Source: Capsicum annuum (lineage: Eukaryota; Streptophyta; Magnoliopsida; Solanales; Solanaceae). From it: a stretch of DNA of 64,000 bases. Below, one piece after another: positions 62,101 through 64,000 of this stretch; within the stretch, counting starts at the first letter, position 1; the number at the start of each line of letters is the position of its first letter. The stretch spans positions 142,887,209 to 142,951,208 of the forward strand of contig NC_061114.1 in NCBI RefSeq assembly GCF_002878395.1, given 5' to 3'. The notes under the pieces are model-generated. The model had not been told where the DNA came from. It searched no databases and was given only the letters and a program-made list of their open reading frames with translations. The translations under genes and the position numbers were made by a program.

Positions 62101-64000
62101 GCTCTATTTTTCAAGTAAAGATTCAGCTTCTTATGGACATATTTGTAAGAGCCTATGCCATGTAATGCACTAGCCATCTCACTATAGTCATCTATCCCAT
62201 CACTCTCAAAATTCATAATCACTTCTGCCATGATTCTACCCTTGATATTTCCTCAATAGGCACATCTACTATAACCACATCATCATCTATTTCAACTATC
62301 ACTGCCACTACTCTCTTATCATCCAATTGTTGTACTATCATGTATATATTTAACACAATTTACACATTGTTCCATTTGAATATGATAACCTCCAAGTCCA
62401 TATCAAGAAAAACCTAACAAGTGGACAAGAAGGGTCTACCAAATATAATCAGAAATTAGGTATCCACTTTACAGGCTAAAATCATAAAATCTACCATATA
62501 GGTGAATGATGCCACTCTTCTATGCCATGAAAAATACCCATTTTCTACTTTACAAATGAATCAGCCATCAACAACCTTCAAATATAGGCTTGAGTTCTCC
62601 TAACCCCAACACCTTGTCTATCAAAAATGGCATTACATTTATTCCTGTTCCCGAATCATATAAAGCTTGATTAATATCAAAATACCAAATATAACATAGA
62701 ATGGTCACTACACATAGGTCCCCCTTCTTTTCTACTGATGGTACATGAGAATTTGTGCTAGACTGTTGAACTATATTTTGTATCTCTTCTACAACCCATT
62801 TATTATCATAATCATCATCACTATAAGTTGTTTCTCAAACTCTGCCTCAGGTGGCTCATCAGCAATAATATTCTCCTTCTTTAGCTCATTAGTAGTAGGC
62901 AAAAAATGCTAATCATGTGAAGAGTCATTCCTCGTGTTAATAGAAATACAATGATCAAATGTTGGAGCATTCTACACAATGTCACTAGGAAGGGCACCTA
63001 GCCATCTTTTAAATAAAGTTACAGAATTTGCCTATATTATGGCTCCAACTGGTTGATAGCAGTTGCATGTGACTCAACCTTTTGGGCTAATCCTAAAATA
63101 TCAGCCATAAGTTCTTTAAGGAAAGTTTCCTGGCTATCTTGACCCTTCATCATCTTAGAAAATATTTTTTTTATTCTCGACTCTCATATCGTCTACTAGA
63201 TTGGATGTACTTGTCTTTATTACCATAATAGTTCTGACCTTTATTTCCTTGCCGATGGCTTGGAAACCCACCATCTATTGATCTAGATATTTTGCCTTCT
63301 CTTCTAACTCAAACTCATGAACTCTAGAATTTTCACCCTGTGCTCCTACTGCATTAACCTTTGCATAGTTCATTGTTGCAAATTTTGGTCAACTCACCAA
63401 TATCAGTCCTCAATAGATAAACCTCTTATGCTATGACATCCTCAGCTACTTTCTGCTTGCCGAAAGCTCCAATGGTATAAGTACCAAAACCCCTTTCATC
63501 CTCCTGAGTTTACGAACCTCAGTTAGTGAGAGAGATTTGATAAATGATACTAGAAGCTATCTCCCATCGCAATCTCATAAATGCCCTTGTAGAGATAGTA
63601 TCTGCCATAGCTCTAGAGCTGATTCTCAGGGCTCTATAGAATATCTCTGGTAATCTCCTCCTTGAAATCCAGTGATACAAGTTGTGATCATTTGGTACTT
63701 AGCTCCTCCAGCGTATATAGAATATCACAACCTGTATTTGCTCTTTACAATTCATGATCATTTGGTACTTAGCTCCTCCAGTGTAGCTATAGCCACTATC
63801 ATCCTTACGGGTTGGGCTAGAAGTTGTATAGTTTCTTAACAACTCGTAGCTTGACCAGTACTTCAACTTTTACAAAGACTTTTCTTTAAATTCTTAGCTC
63901 AAGCTACTTCCCACCTAATTTTCCTGCACTCATGCAACAAATACATCATATCCACCAAAATAACCTAAGTCCAAGTATAAATTCCTTATTTTAAGCATCG
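59115..64000 (-). pseudogene. gag-pol pseudogene of Athila H
   Basis: Minus strand. Gag C-terminus 64000 to about 62950 (KKIFSKMMKGQDSQETF, VESHA and INQLE). Protease at about 62680-62380: YDSGTGINVMPFL with DSG at 62657-62649. RT: 62070-61822 (SKALPPYLQYVFLEAKN, IYTHKIKL), catalytic FMDD kept at 61327-61316 in VFMDDFSLVGDSF. RNase H 60930-60560 (LCDASGTALGDVLG, NQVADHLSRL). Integrase zinc region 60285-60103 (HLSPFRGHYSG, CDQC). The core reads [19 protein letters not shown], but AIISYGASH (59880-59854) has Tyr where the second catalytic Asp belongs. The tail reads YNSRLLLFPSKL (about 59370). The frame breaks often. The text runs into the post-pol motif at 59115, where Athila A is inserted. 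Confidence 0.8.
63685..63781. repeat. 27-bp direct repeat, period 70, in Athila H gag
   Basis: 'tgatcatttggtacttagct' plus 'cctccag' occurs at 63685-63711 and 63755-63781 without change. It suggests a local 70-bp duplication in the gag region, not a multiple of three. Confidence 0.9.

Larger units (their letters stand above)
46689..64000 (-). mobile_element. Athila H: Athila-type Ty3/gypsy element on the minus strand, split by Athila A
   Basis: From right to left on the minus strand: gag (64000 to about 62900), protease, RT, RNase H and integrase (to 59115), then the interruption by Athila A (49536-59109 plus target duplication). The element resumes with its downstream noncoding region (49535-47953), polypurine tract and 3' LTR (47952-46689). 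The 5' LTR lies beyond the right edge. The left flank 'gatag' (46684-46688) is the candidate target duplication. Athila assignment rests on the RT FMDD box, the integrase wording and the conserved text after pol, which matches that of Athila A. Confidence 0.8.

Overview
This is a 64 kb piece of plant nuclear DNA made almost entirely of decayed LTR retrotransposons. I could not find an intact host gene, tRNA, rRNA or other non-mobile gene on either strand. The window is AT-rich. Its elements have Ty3/gypsy domains, long LTRs (1.3-2.5 kb) that start TGTAATGACC or TGTAATACCCC, primer sites of initiator-Met type (TTGGTATCAGAGCC) or Athila type (TGGCGCCGTTGCCGGGGA-like), and chromodomain-type integrase ends. 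From memory of such elements I suspect a large-genome asterid, most likely Solanaceae (pepper, tobacco or tomato relatives). That is an inference; the sequence alone does not prove the species. One run of exactly 100 N marks an assembly gap.

Left third (1-18140): a nest of insertions, each seen only from its right-hand side. A plus-strand Tekay/Del-like element (element 1; internal end 1-930, 3' LTR 931-3417) abuts the middle of a minus-strand Tekay/Del-like element (element 2; gag-pol 3418-6710, 5' LTR to 9101). Element 2 interrupts the 3' LTR of a minus-strand CRM-like chromovirus (element 3; 9102-16144). Element 3 interrupts an older LTR (family A; 16145-17572). About 570 bp of AT-rich DNA (17573-18140) is the only sizeable stretch I cannot assign.

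Middle (18141-46688): a truncated family B LTR carrying the N gap is interrupted by a full-length minus-strand Tekay/Del-like element C (19239-28906) with two LTRs, primer site, polypurine tract and a near-perfect 5-bp target duplication. Next come three abutting LTR pieces in mixed orientation (28919-33444). After them lies a head-to-tail series of family B material, all on the minus strand: gag fragment, LTR, full gag-pol, LTR, integrase end.

Right third (46689-64000): a minus-strand Athila element (Athila H) inserted into the last family B pol. It is itself split by a plus-strand Athila element (Athila A, 49536-59109), which landed inside a motif conserved after pol in both. Athila A keeps gag, protease and a third ORF but has lost reverse transcriptase, RNase H and integrase, so it could move only with help from another element.

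No element could be active as it stands. Every gag-pol carries many stops and frameshifts, and several catalytic residues are replaced (RT YFDD to YFDY, FIDD to LINN, protease DPG to DPS or NLG). Much of the decay fits C-to-T change at methylated cytosines. The interest is structural: order of insertion, LTR-sharing tandem copies, short tandem arrays inside LTRs, repeated polypurine-like motifs and a probably spurious gap.
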